DNA from: Eutypella sp. D-1
Taxonomy: Eukaryota > Ascomycota > Sordariomycetes > Xylariales > Diatrypaceae
Reading direction: 5' to 3'
DNA: 64,000 bases
NCBI GenBank assembly: GCA_023313575.1
Contig: JAJTTP010000002.1
Span: 1,550,001-1,614,000 of the forward strand
A program made the position numbers and the translations under genes. Shown piece after piece: positions 36,684 to 47,905 of this stretch. The notes under the pieces were generated by a model, which did no database searches, was not told the DNA's origin, and saw only the letters and a program-made list of their open reading frames with translations. Every line of letters starts with the position of its first letter. The first letter of the stretch is position 1.

Positions 36684-39368
36684 GTTTGACAAAAACATCA
36701 CCTGGGCATGCCTAATAGCACTTTGCACAACCAACCACCAACCTTCCAAGCCTCCTACTCGTACTTGCAAGTTTGTCCTGGTTGTAGTTAGACACAACTA
36801 GCAAAGACCGGTCTGGCTTGGCCAACTTGATGGGTTTCACAAAGCCTTCGAATTCAATAACCCAATTACGTACCCAGGTACAACAATTAATATCTGTCAT
36901 TCTCCTGATATCTCTATAACAACCCAGCCAAACACATAGAAATATGGAAGTTGGTGTTCATTCTCGAACGAACTCGATAGACTGGTTGGTTGTTGCAAGT
37001 GCTAGAAGTGATACAACCCCTATGCGGTGGGATATGAATGGCCAGGATACTTTGGGAGACAAGGTATGCGGACTATTTACAGCCATGACTTGCATGTCGG
37101 ACAAACCAGACCCCGGGAAATCCTCAATGTTCCAAATAAATATATTTGAATTGGGGATCTGAAACGAGCCGAGACCAGGCCAGCGGCGCTCATCACATCG
37201 CCCGCCAACGGTGAGTATTCCCAGCAGCAGGCTCTGGTTCTCTGCCGTACATAGGGTCGGATATGAGGTATACAGAGCCGGACGGTCAGCTTCAGCATCA
37301 ACGGCACAGCACAGTTATGGTGAGATAATATATATAAATATATATATTCATTTAGACCGACCTCATTGCTTACTCTTCGATATCCCATCCTATTAGTAGG
37401 CGCACGATGCTTCACCATGCTAGTTCGCGACTCAGCTCCCCCAAGCCCTTTCGGAAGCGCGCCTACTTACAAGTAGACTAACCGCCAGTGCATCTACTAC
37501 GTACTAACTACTATGTAGGGAATACCCAGCGCGCCGGCGACTGACTTGGACGTTTCGGGACACGCACATAGCATGGATGCGATGGGGTTCGTCACCCCGG
37601 CCGCAACAGGGAAGCGGGCGGCAGATCAATAGATTGACGAATGACCACACTCCGACATCTACAGGGCCAGCGATCCTTGCGATCCAAGCCCGGGACGAGG
37701 AAGAGCGAAAAAGAGAACGGTCGGCTGTTGGCTGCACATTGAGCGCATACTACTTATCGTACTACGTAATCCTACATGCCTACCCAAGTACCCTACTATA
37801 TAATGTGGGCAGATTATCCGGTATATGCTCGCTCGTACATTCTTTTCGTATGTTTTATATCCAAAGCAGGCAGGGCAGGGTGCGCGATGTATGTCATGGA
37901 GTATCCATGGATGCACATAGTACACCCGCGCCCCCATACACAGAAATGTGGCAGTCTCCCACTCGACGTTGATAAATCTCCGTACGGTGTCAATGGCATC
38001 ATCACTTACCGATATATACCAATGCACACAATTGGCGATGTACCACAATAACATTGATCGATCATTTAACATTTAACACCGAGTATTTCCGGACCAGCCC
38101 ACGATGGACCAATGAGTAAGGCGCCGGGAGGGCCAGCAACGGGTAGGTGCTTCTTTCAGCTCCCTCAGCCCGTTCATGGACCACTCTCTGAGTTGCCTGG
38201 GCCCCTGAATCTTTCCCCTCTTGATGGGTTTCTTGTATTTACATAATTGATTAATTGAAACCCATGCCGCCGCAAGGGAGGGCGAGGGGGAGGGGCGCTA
38301 CGGGATAACTCCTACGTAGTCCGATACATACAAATAGTCAAGCCATTACCGTCATCTGTCACCAATTGACGTTGGCAAAAGAAAAACAAGAAAAAAATGT
38401 ACCAGAGCCACCGCCCTGACTATTTTTCCCGCTACCACAATACTACGAAATATTGTCTATGCCCTAGAAAGAAAGGGAGAAGAAGCGTTTCCTGTGATGG
38501 TGCGGAATGCGAGCCAGCACTGGAGGAATACGCAGAATTCCCATAAGACTCGGGGGCTCTAATACCGAAGAAGCCTAACTATAGACCTAGGTACGCCGAA
38601 CTAATGCGAAGCGATAACACACATCTCAATCGTTGCCCGCCTACCAAAAGTCAGCCGATGTTTAACTCCTCACTATCACTTGAGACATGCATCGCTGGGC
38701 GGCAACAAGCTTGCAGGCAACACAAAAAAAAGGCGAAGGCAAAAACAACGCGTCGCGCGTCTCCAGTGAGAATAACAACTAGATTTTTTCTCCTATGCTT
38801 TCTTGTTTAGATACTCCTTTTTACTTCATGACCCGAACCGGAGCCATTGGCCCCCAACTCTCAAACGCCCAAGTACAACAGATAACCAAGTTATGTTACG
38901 GTTATCCCCTGGCGCACAATGACGGCACGTTCGGGATCAGGAAACAAGCTTATAACGCACTACCACCTATCCGTACTAAGCCCAAAATAAAGAACCTCAA
39001 TATTGCCATGCGAGCCTGTGGTAAGACTGCATGCATGGGGGAGAATACAATACCTACCTAGTAGATAACGAATAAGCCACTCACCACTCGCCATTTTTGC
39101 TCGCGCGTCTGACATTTGTCTCGTCAGCGTGGCTTAGACTCTCCGGCCGCGTCACGTCAGTCAGTATGTATCTACGGGACGAAACAATGATGTCGTCCGC
39201 CCCGGTGGTTTGGGCTACCTGCGTAGTTTTTATATGCCTCCCCGACGTTGCGCAACATAATGCTTATGTTGTAAGTGATTGATTGATCTCTTGGCCCGGG
39301 TGAAGTACGGAAGTCCTTCGCACCCCCGCGGATGTCTGCCAGCAATCCCGCCCGCAACAACACTTGTA

Positions 39369-39387
39369 ACCGCCTAGTTAAGGCGGT
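39369..39387. repeat. Hairpin with 7-bp arms and 5-nt loop
   Basis: ACCGCCT and AGGCGGT flank AGTTA. A GC-rich perfect stem in the gene-free region; it could be a terminator-like structure or chance. Confidence 0.6.
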
Positions 39388-42272
39388 GTTGCCTCAGCCT
39401 TCTGGTGAATCTTGAAGTCCGTCCGTTTGAAACGATCTCACGGGTTGCTGATGAGCTCACACCGGAGCTCTCAAACTAATCGGGATATTTTGCTATTGGT
39501 GGTGGCCACCCATCGCCCGAATGCAAGGAGCCAGCCTGCTTCGAGGTATAGCCCCTCGGAAAAGGCGCAAGCTCGGATTTAAGTGGTCATCGCGTACATA
39601 GGCAGTCCCCCCTCTGCTAACCGATGCCGTTAACCTCGGGAGGCTTTATCTAGTGGCCACCACTCCGCCTTCCCCTCTCCTCCTCATTATCCTAATGGGG
39701 ATACAGCGACTATTATATCCATATAGACACTCCTTATAGGACCGGGATCTGCAAGAGCCGAGAGGGATAATGCCTTATTAGTACTTAGGGTGGTAGTAGT
39801 TAGTCCAGTCTAAGCCTTTTTGACTTATTCCCCCCCCCCCACATTCCCCTCCCCGCGATCGATTGCGCCTTACGCCCCGGGCGGCTGTCAGTTGAAGTCA
39901 CGTCACGCTATACACTTCCATTTATGGCGCAGGTCTAGGCTTAGGACAAAGACGTGATTCCAAATCGACAATTACCACAGTGGTCGCAGTCCGCTGAGAC
40001 GTTGGAACCCTGGCCAAAGGCTTTGCAAATAGATGAGACATGTGCCACCCTCACAACAACGCTGCGGGTATTACATTCATTGTATGCTCTTGTGCCTTAT
40101 CTCCATCGAACTAGGCGATGGAAGACCAGGCTCTTCAAAGGAACAGGAGAAAGAAAAGAAGGGATGTGGAGATGGCCATTCCAACCCACTGCGCATTGAT
40201 TCCCCGCGTGGCCTACTTACTTATCTAGGTACAGATATAATTTATGTATTAAAGCGGCAGTTGGTGTGTTTGTATATCCACCTGCATCGCCCTTGTTTCC
40301 TATCCAATATATATATACCCACACAAGAGAGAATGGGAAGGAGATCGGGTCGACATCGCAGTCAAATAAGAGACGATCCTCCCCGAGATTGCCCGTAGGT
40401 ACAACTCCACAAGTATTGTAGTATTGACACCAAAGAGCAACCTGATCCTATGTCCAACCCATAAAAGAAACAGTAACAATCGTGCACAAAGAAAAACTAA
40501 CAGTTGCCCCAGCGGGATCGTCCGCGTCTAGATGTAGTTTAGCCAACAACTGCGGACGCATCTGAATTACATAACACTTTCTCCAAATATGCTACCATAC
40601 ATCCACGATATCCCGAGCACAAACCACCCAGCAAAGGATATTGTGGATGTGAGGTCATGATACCTGCTTAAGTAGGATAGAATATTGTACCTTTACTTAC
40701 TCAGAACGAGATAGCCACGGGCGCGTCCGTACACTTGCGTGATCACGAGATCAAAAAGTAACCTTACGTACGTCGTCCGATGCCGGTCCCCGAGAGTATT
40801 CCGTGCATTTCATTTTATCCCCACGGCGACGACGACGACGATTTACCTACTCATGTCCGTGTTCGCATTCTCCACCCCGCGGCCCGCGCGGCGGCGGAGA
40901 GGAAAAATAGGGACGGACGGAGTGGGTGGGGATCAGTACGCCCCATGCTCATATACGGATTATCTGCCCACCGCGCGGTCATCTGCACACCTGTAGTTGC
41001 ATAGATGCAATACATGAAATAGATAGATACGTGCATACTCCATAGCGGATTTCGATTCGGACAGCTCGTATGATGGTCCTCCGTACATATGCAGCACCCA
41101 TACGATAGCAAGACCGGACGGCATAGGGCGATTCCCGGCGCACCAGGCTAGGGGGATGGGGTTTTTCACTCTGACCCCCCCCCCCCCTTTCTCACCGGGG
41201 CGCCGGCCGCGCTTGTCGGTAAGATCAGCCTTCTCCTTCTCCATGACCCTAACTCATGGTATCTACTGGAGAGATGCTGTCCCCAAACACGTAATCCAAT
41301 GATGAGGGGTCCGGAAGGGAGAACATCCGTCCGTGTATCTTGAAAGGCCTGTCCAACTACCCACGCGAAGCACCATGAAGTTCTACCACGACAAGGCATG
41401 CATGCCAAATGAAGCCCGACTCGGCTTCCGCACAAGTAAGCAAACGGGCTCGGTTCCTAAATGTTGAACTTGATGACTCAGCCGCCACGGACAGCAGGTG
41501 TGGGTTTCTTGCTGTCTTAGCCCTCCCAAATCAACTCTATGTAGACCAGACGGATGTCATTTCGAATTCTAGGGACGACTAGTGAAGTATCGATAGGAAT
41601 GTTACCCGTCGTAAGTCACAGTCCTATGTGAATCTCACGAGATGATCTTCGTGCCGTTACTACTTCCCGACGACCGTAGCCCTGGTCCGTTGGCGCCCAA
41701 GAAAGGTCGAACTCAGGCGATTGTCTTTCACCGTTATGTTAAACTAAGCAGTGTAGTACCTCATATAATACTGCGGAGGTCCTCTGTTCACACATAGAAG
41801 GTCCTGCGTCTAGCGCTCTGGACTTACCGAAAGCGAGTCCCAGGAAGCTTCGATAGTCGAGTGTGCTCAACTACGATGCCCGCAAGATGCACACGAAGTA
41901 CGTAGATGTATCTAAGTGCTTGAGGTCTCGTGAGAACGAAGGCACCAGTACATTTCAGGGAACGAGTTTAGCACAATAACAAAGAGCCCGGCAATGTTCC
42001 GGGGCTGAATCAGTACAGCGCCTATGGTGAGTTCTGAGCAGCTATAGGGACAAAGAGATTGTCCCGTCACAACGGACAACGAGATTGTTTCCAGATGAAC
42101 ATACCGTTCCAAAACACGAACAGTGTAATATAGCCCTTATTATACCAACGGAATGCCCTCCAAATCACCCAACCACCCAACATCACCGAACAACCACATC
42201 ATCGAAAAGAAACATCAGCGAATAAGAAACACTTAAAGGAACATCCCTGTCTAGTAAAGATACGATCACACC

Positions 42273-43034
42273 ATGGACACCCTTCGGGCTATTTGGGGGT
42301 CATCTCTGGCAATCACCAGCTATGGACTCCAGGTTCTTTACTGGCTCTTCTGGGGCTGGGTTGTCATGTGTCACGTCGCCTTTCTCCTAGAAGATAGACT
42401 TGCTAGCACGGAGACCATAGTCAATATGCTGAACGTTTGGACGGTTGTTGGATTTTGGTACTGGATGTTTGCGGTGCTTCGTTATGAACCCGATCTCATG
42501 TTTATGTTCAAAGTCTCTCTATTCTCATTATGGATTCCCGTGGTCATGAATTGGGGTATCAGTATGGGGTTCTTCCCAGCTTTTCTCAGAGGCTTCGAAA
42601 ATTGGATCTTTGGCTTCGTGCGACGCTGGCGTGAACGGCGTCTCGAGGAGACACTTGAACGCAATTACCGAGCGACGGCGGAACGGCACTCGGCTCCGAA
42701 CAGCATTCGTTTGGAGCAGCAAGCTCGCACAGCACTTCCCGCCCCACCAGAGCGCAGCCGAGGACGATGGAGTCGCATGTTCAACATCATTATTGGCTCA
42801 ATCCCCGTCTTCTGGAACGACTATTTGTTGGAGATTTTGTTCACCGGCACCCGGATGATGTTCACCTGCTTTTTGCTTGGACTCATTCCGGCTCTTCTTT
42901 CACTTTGGCTCAAATTTGTCTCGTCTAACCCACTTGATCTTTTGATGTTCGCTTATTTCTTGCTCCTGTATATTGTTGTTATCATTTGGTTGAGGGCATG
43001 CATCTTTGGCGAGCGCAATGCCCGTGAGCATTAA
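42273..43034 (+). CDS. Unknown five-TM membrane protein
   Basis: A single exon encodes 253 aa from an ATG at 42273. Five hydrophobic segments lie at about residues 16-38, 50-68, 75-103, 187-214 and 219-241. A basic/Glu-rich loop of about 70 residues (115-170, 'RRWRERRLEETLERNYR') lies between the third and fourth. The sequence is unusually rich in Trp and Phe. I do not recognise a family. Third positions are less GC-rich than in the conserved genes, and the gene sits at the edge of the gene-free region, both consistent with a young or fast-evolving gene. Downstream, the spacer leads to a cyclophilin on the same strand with no sign of functional coupling. The intact 253-codon frame with coherent hydrophobic periodicity is the main evidence that it is real. 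Confidence 0.65.
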   Translation: MDTLRAIWGSSLAITSYGLQVLYWLFWGWVVMCHVAFLLEDRLASTETIVNMLNVWTVVGFWYWMFAVLRYEPDLMFMFKVSLFSLWIPVVMNWGISMGFFPAFLRGFENWIFGFVRRWRERRLEETLERNYRATAERHSAPNSIRLEQQARTALPAPPERSRGRWSRMFNIIIGSIPVFWNDYLLEILFTGTRMMFTCFLLGLIPALLSLWLKFVSSNPLDLLMFAYFLLLYIVVIIWLRACIFGERNAREH

Positions 43035-43849
43035 GTCGGATTTCACAGAGGTGAGGGCTATGTAACATTTTCTGTTTTCCATTATCCGTTTCTGTTTCCC
43101 GTTCCCTGAATGATTCTTTATAGCTAGTTAAAAAAATAAATAAATCGTTGAAACTTATCTATCAACACCTGCGCCTCCATGGAAACCCGTGAAATACCAT
43201 GGAACATTGCATGGGGGACTGGGAATGTCTGATCTAGCTTAGACGTGAATGAGTTTCCGATTCTATTTTTCAGAAAGGGACGAGCATTCGCTGTGTAGAT
43301 CCATATAATTACAATATATATTGAAGTCTGACTCTATCACTCATGGTTTAAATTGATCCACGAACGTCGGCACTAGAATATGTGTATCCCCTCACATTTG
43401 AGACCTGACAGTACGTCTGAATCTGATAGGTACTGAGTAAAGTCGGGCTTGATAATGACTTCGGTTAAGGCGGGTACATTATCAGGATGACCAAAAATTA
43501 GTATCGATATTTTTCATTCCGGCTTCTTGCCACGTTTTTTTACAAGTCATTCATTGCGATGCCTGAGTCGCGTTATGCCCGCGATGCTGGTCGGCCCTGG
43601 AAAAAGGGGCATCTCCTTTGTGTGCACAGACCACTCCGTAAAAAGGAGACCACCTGGCAGGGCCTGGGCAAGCTCTAAGCTAACAAGTACCTCGGTACCC
43701 TCAATTCACTGTACTTTCCTATCGGTATCACGAACTTAAGTAAACAACAACAACAGCTGCACTAAAGTCCGCCATCTCACCCTCTGTACGGCATCCTTGC
43801 TCTAGAACCCGCATATCTTCCAGCCGCAGAGAGTTTTGAGGTTTACAGA
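43035..43849. other. Spacer before the cyclophilin gene
   Basis: It contains an AAATAAATAAA signal near 43134 that could polyadenylate the upstream gene, and the promoter of the cyclophilin. No gene is supported. Confidence 0.55.
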
Positions 43850-44805
43850 ATGGCGCCCACCCAACTCCCGGCCTCCGGGAATCCCCTGTAAGCTACGCCA
43901 AGCAACGTTTTGCAGCATGTAGTTATGTACGATCGCAGCGCTAACCACGTTGGACCAGGGTGTTCTTCGACATAACTCTAGGAGGTGAGCGCCGGGAGCT
44001 TTTCCGCCCCATCCATCGGGTCTGACGGAGATGTTGCGCATCTTCAGACCGATAGTGGTCTACTGCCAGCCGGACCACGTGTCGCTTTCCGTTCCATGAA
44101 GCTGACCGGTACCACAGGTGAGCCGCTCGGCCGCATTACCTTCGAGCTGTTCAAGGACGTCGTGCCGCGGACGGCGGAGAACTTCCGGCAGTTCTGCACG
44201 GGCGAATCCAGGAACAGCAGGGGCCAGCCGCAGGGCTACAAGGGCAGCAGGTTTCATCGGATCGTAGGCCATCACGCGCCATGTGAGACCTTTTTCTTTA
44301 TTTACTGAAGTCGACGTTTGTAGATCAGCGGCTTCATGCTCCAGGGCGGCGACTTCCTTAACGGAGACGGAACCGGAAGCACGGTACGTCTGATTAATTT
44401 CTACGTGCCTCTCGGGTATATCTTACTAATGGCGCTCAAAGTGTATATACGGGACCAAGACCTTCGCAGACGAGAACTTCACGCTTAAGCACACGGAGAA
44501 GGGTCTACTATCCATGGCGGTAAGTTACCCCTATTCCATCCCCGGTTCCACCTTTCGGACTATATACTAATCACCGATCCCCTTTCCTCTGCCCCTTCTT
44601 GCAGAACTCCGGCCCCAACACCAACGGCTCCCAGTTCTTCGTGACCACCGTGCCCACGCCCCACCTCGATGGCAAGCACGTGGTGTTCGGAAAGGTGGTG
44701 GACGGCCTCGACGTCGTCGAGAAGATCGAGCGGACCAAGACCGGCCGCCGCGGCCGGGACGTGCCGGACCTTGACGTCACGGTCGCCCAGTGCGGGGAGA
44801 TGTGA
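43850..44805 (+). CDS. Peptidyl-prolyl cis-trans isomerase, CypH-like cyclophilin
   Basis: Six exons (43850-43887, 43959-43984, 44118-44263, 44324-44383, 44442-44519, 44605-44805) encode 182 aa, the usual size for cyclophilin H. Introns are 58-133 bp; one donor is GTAGGC. Family role: proline isomerase; the CypH branch binds the U4/U6 snRNP in animals and is called Cyp3 in some moulds. Seen here: the catalytic FHR at 67-69, 'MLQGGDF', the GTG motif, the QFF at 126-128, and the C-terminal VAQCGEM. The CypH-like insertion '[12 protein letters not shown]' is present. The position equivalent to CypA Trp121 is His ('TPHLDGKH'), as in Cyp40, which predicts weaker cyclosporin binding. The first two exons (38 and 26 bp) are very short and easy to miss; they supply '[14 protein letters not shown]', which fits the family. 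Confidence 0.9.
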
Positions 44806-45282
44806 GCAGAATTGATGGTTCCATTGATCTGTGCGAGGTCAGCCGTGCATGCTACATCTTGCATTCTGGCTCGGGAATATACGAACTTATGACTCGGTTG
44901 TCTCTCTTCCACCCAATCAGCTCGCCAAAGGGCGTAGCAAAATCAATCTAATATGTATCAATACCCCGCTATCCCGTGAGAACTACTGGGAATTCTGATC
45001 CCTGAAGTAAATACACTCGTATGAAGCAATAATGTTATACTACTGGATGCTGTAAGTGACGGAGCGCTGCTCATTATTCTATCGTAACCTGTACGAAAGC
45101 CCCTCTTGGCTAACACCAGAAGAGCACGAGATGACCCAAGTCGAGTTATTTCACGTGATAGCTAGTTTCCTTTGCTTTAGGATTTGCTTTTGGCTCAGTT
45201 GTATTCATACATTGATCTAGTGTTATATGTTATAAAGGAGACAACCCGTATAGGCATTCGGCCTTCCTCCCCATCCCTACAC
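44806..45282. other. Convergent spacer between cyclophilin and HET genes
   Basis: 477 bp holding two 3' ends. No gene or notable structure is seen. Confidence 0.6.
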
Positions 45283-47403
45283 TTATATAAGTTTGATATA
45301 GTCCCACGTTGGATCTCTTTCTACAAGTTCAGTGCTGAAAACTGTTCCTATGCTAACTCTCTCGTGATAGTCCCCCACCTTGCGCAGTAGAAGGACCCAG
45401 TGCAAAGGAATGCGCGTAATGGCCCCGTCTTCCCAATTGGCTCTTTCTTTCAGACGGACTATTCCTCTCCAACAAGACTCGTCTTCCCAATCTGTCCACA
45501 CGACGGCAAGGCGCCATGGGCGCGTCACATCGAGCTGACCAAACCTTGCTTGGTCGACACGGAAAGTGCCATTTGGACGATTGAATGCTGTGGGATTATC
45601 TGGAGGTGACGGAAACCCTATAATTCTGTAATACATTATAGGGAGTTGCCGGCTGATAGGCTCGAGGTAAGCATGTGCGGTTATGGTCATGAGATGGATG
45701 ATTCGGAAAGGATGGCCCGGCTCGAGAATTCGGGACTGAAGAAATGAGTCCATGGTCTTAGTATCAATGGGCAAGCCGCATTCATGCCATGGAAATGTGT
45801 CGAGGGGTCTCCCAAGGACGGCATGTACACTTGTTTTTTGATAAGTGAAAGCGTCACGTTGGCCAGAATCTGGATTATAATACTTATCATATATAACAGG
45901 CCATCCAGCGGAACCCCAACTCCAGGAGGGTATGTCTTGAGCTGGATCTCTGCGAATCATTCCGTGTTGAGCTACCTCAGGTGGTGGTGGTAATTGCCAT
46001 GTCAGCGCCAAGCCGAAGTAACACATAGGCAGGCCGGTCTGTAACGCTACGTCATCATCGTGACCAAAAACTTCCGAGAAGATGCCCCTGAGTGCGGCAA
46101 TCCGATCCTTTTCAGATGTAAGATGCCGTGCAGTATATGCGCGTATAGTGTCACTGTACCTAAACCAATCGAGGCAACTCGAAGTTGCTAATATCCTTTG
46201 GATGGCCCCCGTGTCTGCACCACTGCATCCGTGTCTTGCGTATTTATATGTGTATGCCTCGCGCTTAATAGATGGAGTATGAGAACAATCGAAGAACATC
46301 TCATCTGAAAATATGAAGAGAGATCGTAGGGCAAAGGCATGCTCTTGGAATGTCCAGCCTCTCGTATGCCATATAGAATATGAGACCTTCTTTTCTAGAC
46401 TGAGTTGCTGGTAAAGGAACTGGATATAGCCACCCCGTGATGTTAGAGCTTCCATTAGGGGCGCCTTTTGCTGTCGGGGGTGATCCTTGGTTCCAGGAAG
46501 ACCGGAAGTGGCGTTATCGCCGGCACCAGCCACAACCACGAGATCCGCAGCTGCATATATCGCTCCCATGTACTCGATTGCCGTCAATTTGGTAGGTGTG
46601 TCTGACTGGTCAATGCACAATTCATCGATCCATATATATCGGATCCCCAGATCACGGGAAAGCAATATAGCCTCTCTAAGCGTACGAGGCAATACATCTA
46701 GTCGGACCTTCCGATCATTTTGATTTGAAGAGGAAATTGTACATTGGAAGTAATCGTTCGATTCCAGGGTGTTCGGTTCTCTTTGTCCCCAAACATATGA
46801 CAGGGCCATGTAAGCAGGAACAGGGCTTGAGCAAACGGTATATAACTCCAGAGTTACCGTGTTGATTAGCTTTAAGCCCCCGGTCTCAAATAAGCCCACA
46901 AGTGCTCGTTCGAATTTTGGATCGCGTCGGTGGTGATGCTCGTTTCTGCATTGCTCAATCCAGCGATTGACTTTGTCAATGTCAACGATGCTTTCCAGCC
47001 GATTTCTAAGCACATATGGCCCTTGCTCACGCACGAAGGGCTCATGTAATGGATCAAAGTATAGACAGCTGGTGAAGTCGTCCAATCTATTCTGGCCTGA
47101 TTCGGCCTTTGAATGTATGAGGAGCTTGGCTTGGGGATCGTGGTAACTTTGAATGATATGGAAATAGAGTAGATCCTGTGGTACATCATCTATCCCATGA
47201 TGACGACGCTGACTGAGATGAAAAACAAAGTTGATTGCAAGAGCGCACAGAGGACATTCGGGCTGGTTCCTAGCGTCAGCCACGGAACGTAAGGTGATGT
47301 CTTTGTCAGGCTCATCCGACATGTACCAACTATACACTCCGTCACAAACATCACAGAGTCTTTTGATTTCTGGTGCTGGGAGCTGGTTCATGTTGTCGGA
47401 CAT
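45283..47403 (-). CDS. HET-domain (heterokaryon incompatibility) protein
   Basis: A single exon encodes 706 aa from the first in-frame ATG at 47403; the frame is open for a further 100 codons upstream but without ATG. Family role: HET-domain proteins control non-self recognition and cell death when unlike mycelia fuse; most paralogues have no assigned allele system. Seen here: an N-terminal pair of C-x2-C motifs (Cys17/20 and Cys50/53) common in this family; the HET core from 'YMALSYVWG' (198-206) through 'IRYIWIDELCIDQ' and a Tyr/Ala-rich strand with 'AAADLVVVAGAG'; then 'RGWTFQEHAFALRSLFIF'. The C-terminal 250 residues are variable, with 'DIPSWSWGSAGWPV', also typical. There is no NACHT or repeat domain. 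AT-rich third positions set it apart from its neighbours. Confidence 0.92.
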   Translation of the reverse strand: MSDNMNQLPAPEIKRLCDVCDGVYSWYMSDEPDKDITLRSVADARNQPECPLCALAINFVFHLSQRRHHGIDDVPQDLLYFHIIQSYHDPQAKLLIHSKAESGQNRLDDFTSCLYFDPLHEPFVREQGPYVLRNRLESIVDIDKVNRWIEQCRNEHHHRRDPKFERALVGLFETGGLKLINTVTLELYTVCSSPVPAYMALSYVWGQREPNTLESNDYFQCTISSSNQNDRKVRLDVLPRTLREAILLSRDLGIRYIWIDELCIDQSDTPTKLTAIEYMGAIYAAADLVVVAGAGDNATSGLPGTKDHPRQQKAPLMEALTSRGGYIQFLYQQLSLEKKVSYSIWHTRGWTFQEHAFALRSLFIFSDEMFFDCSHTPSIKREAYTYKYARHGCSGADTGAIQRILATSSCLDWFRYSDTIRAYTARHLTSEKDRIAALRGIFSEVFGHDDDVALQTGLPMCYFGLALTWQLPPPPEVAQHGMIRRDPAQDIPSWSWGSAGWPVIYDKYYNPDSGQRDAFTYQKTSVHAVLGRPLDTFPWHECGLPIDTKTMDSFLQSRILEPGHPFRIIHLMTITAHAYLEPISRQLPIMYYRIIGFPSPPDNPTAFNRPNGTFRVDQARFGQLDVTRPWRLAVVWTDWEDESCWRGIVRLKERANWEDGAITRIPLHWVLLLRKVGDYHERVSIGTVFSTELVERDPTWDYIKLI

Positions 47404-47905
47404 GGATATAGTTTGATCTCGGGAAGTGGCTAACGCGCTGGTTTCTGGCCGTAGAGATGCAAGATAGAATGGGATATTTTGAGAGGGTGATTCAGGTGGA
47501 TAGCAAGAAGCAGCAGAACAGGAAGACAAGATGATGTGAATACCCCGCACGAGGCATAATGTGAACAAAAATACAACTGCCGTCTTGCCTTCAGCTGAAT
47601 CGGCATGTCGCTCAGAATGGCGATAGGCTGAGCCCCTGAGGCCATGTAACCATGTGACCGGAGGGAGGGAAGGAGGCTGGGGCTTTGGTTCACTGCCAGA
47701 CACCCTCTACATCTATTTCGAACGCAATACGCTTGCTGCGGTATATTGGCACGTTACATATATCAACCAAATAGAGATGGAACGTTACTGAGATAAGAAC
47801 CACAACTACCTAGGTAACTCTCTACCTTACTCCAGAACGCCACCGCCACCCATAATGAAAATACAGCAGTCGACGTGGAGCGCCGATAAACAAAACAGCT
47901 AATCA
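47404..47905. other. Spacer between HET gene and atg6
   Basis: 502 bp comprising the HET promoter and the 3' end of atg6. The first 300 bp remain open in the HET frame but lack an ATG. A CTACCTAGGTA motif lies near 47807-47817. Confidence 0.6.

Larger units (their letters stand above)
34684..42272. other. 7.6 kb gene-free region
   Basis: The longest gene-free stretch in the window. ORFs are at most about 137 codons, overlap antisense frames, and show no recognisable domain or splice-linked series. It contains short tandem repeats (36641-36683), a 7-bp-arm hairpin (39369-39387), C-runs (39829-39840, 41177-41190) and several TACCTAGGTA-like motifs. I see no terminal repeats, reverse transcriptase or transposase motif, so a transposon origin is not supported by what is visible. 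Confidence 0.55.

Noticed and set aside
47404..47703. N-terminal extension of the HET protein
   Set aside because: The frame is open for 100 codons but starts at a GTG, not an ATG. The Cys motif that normally opens HET proteins begins just after the ATG at 47403.
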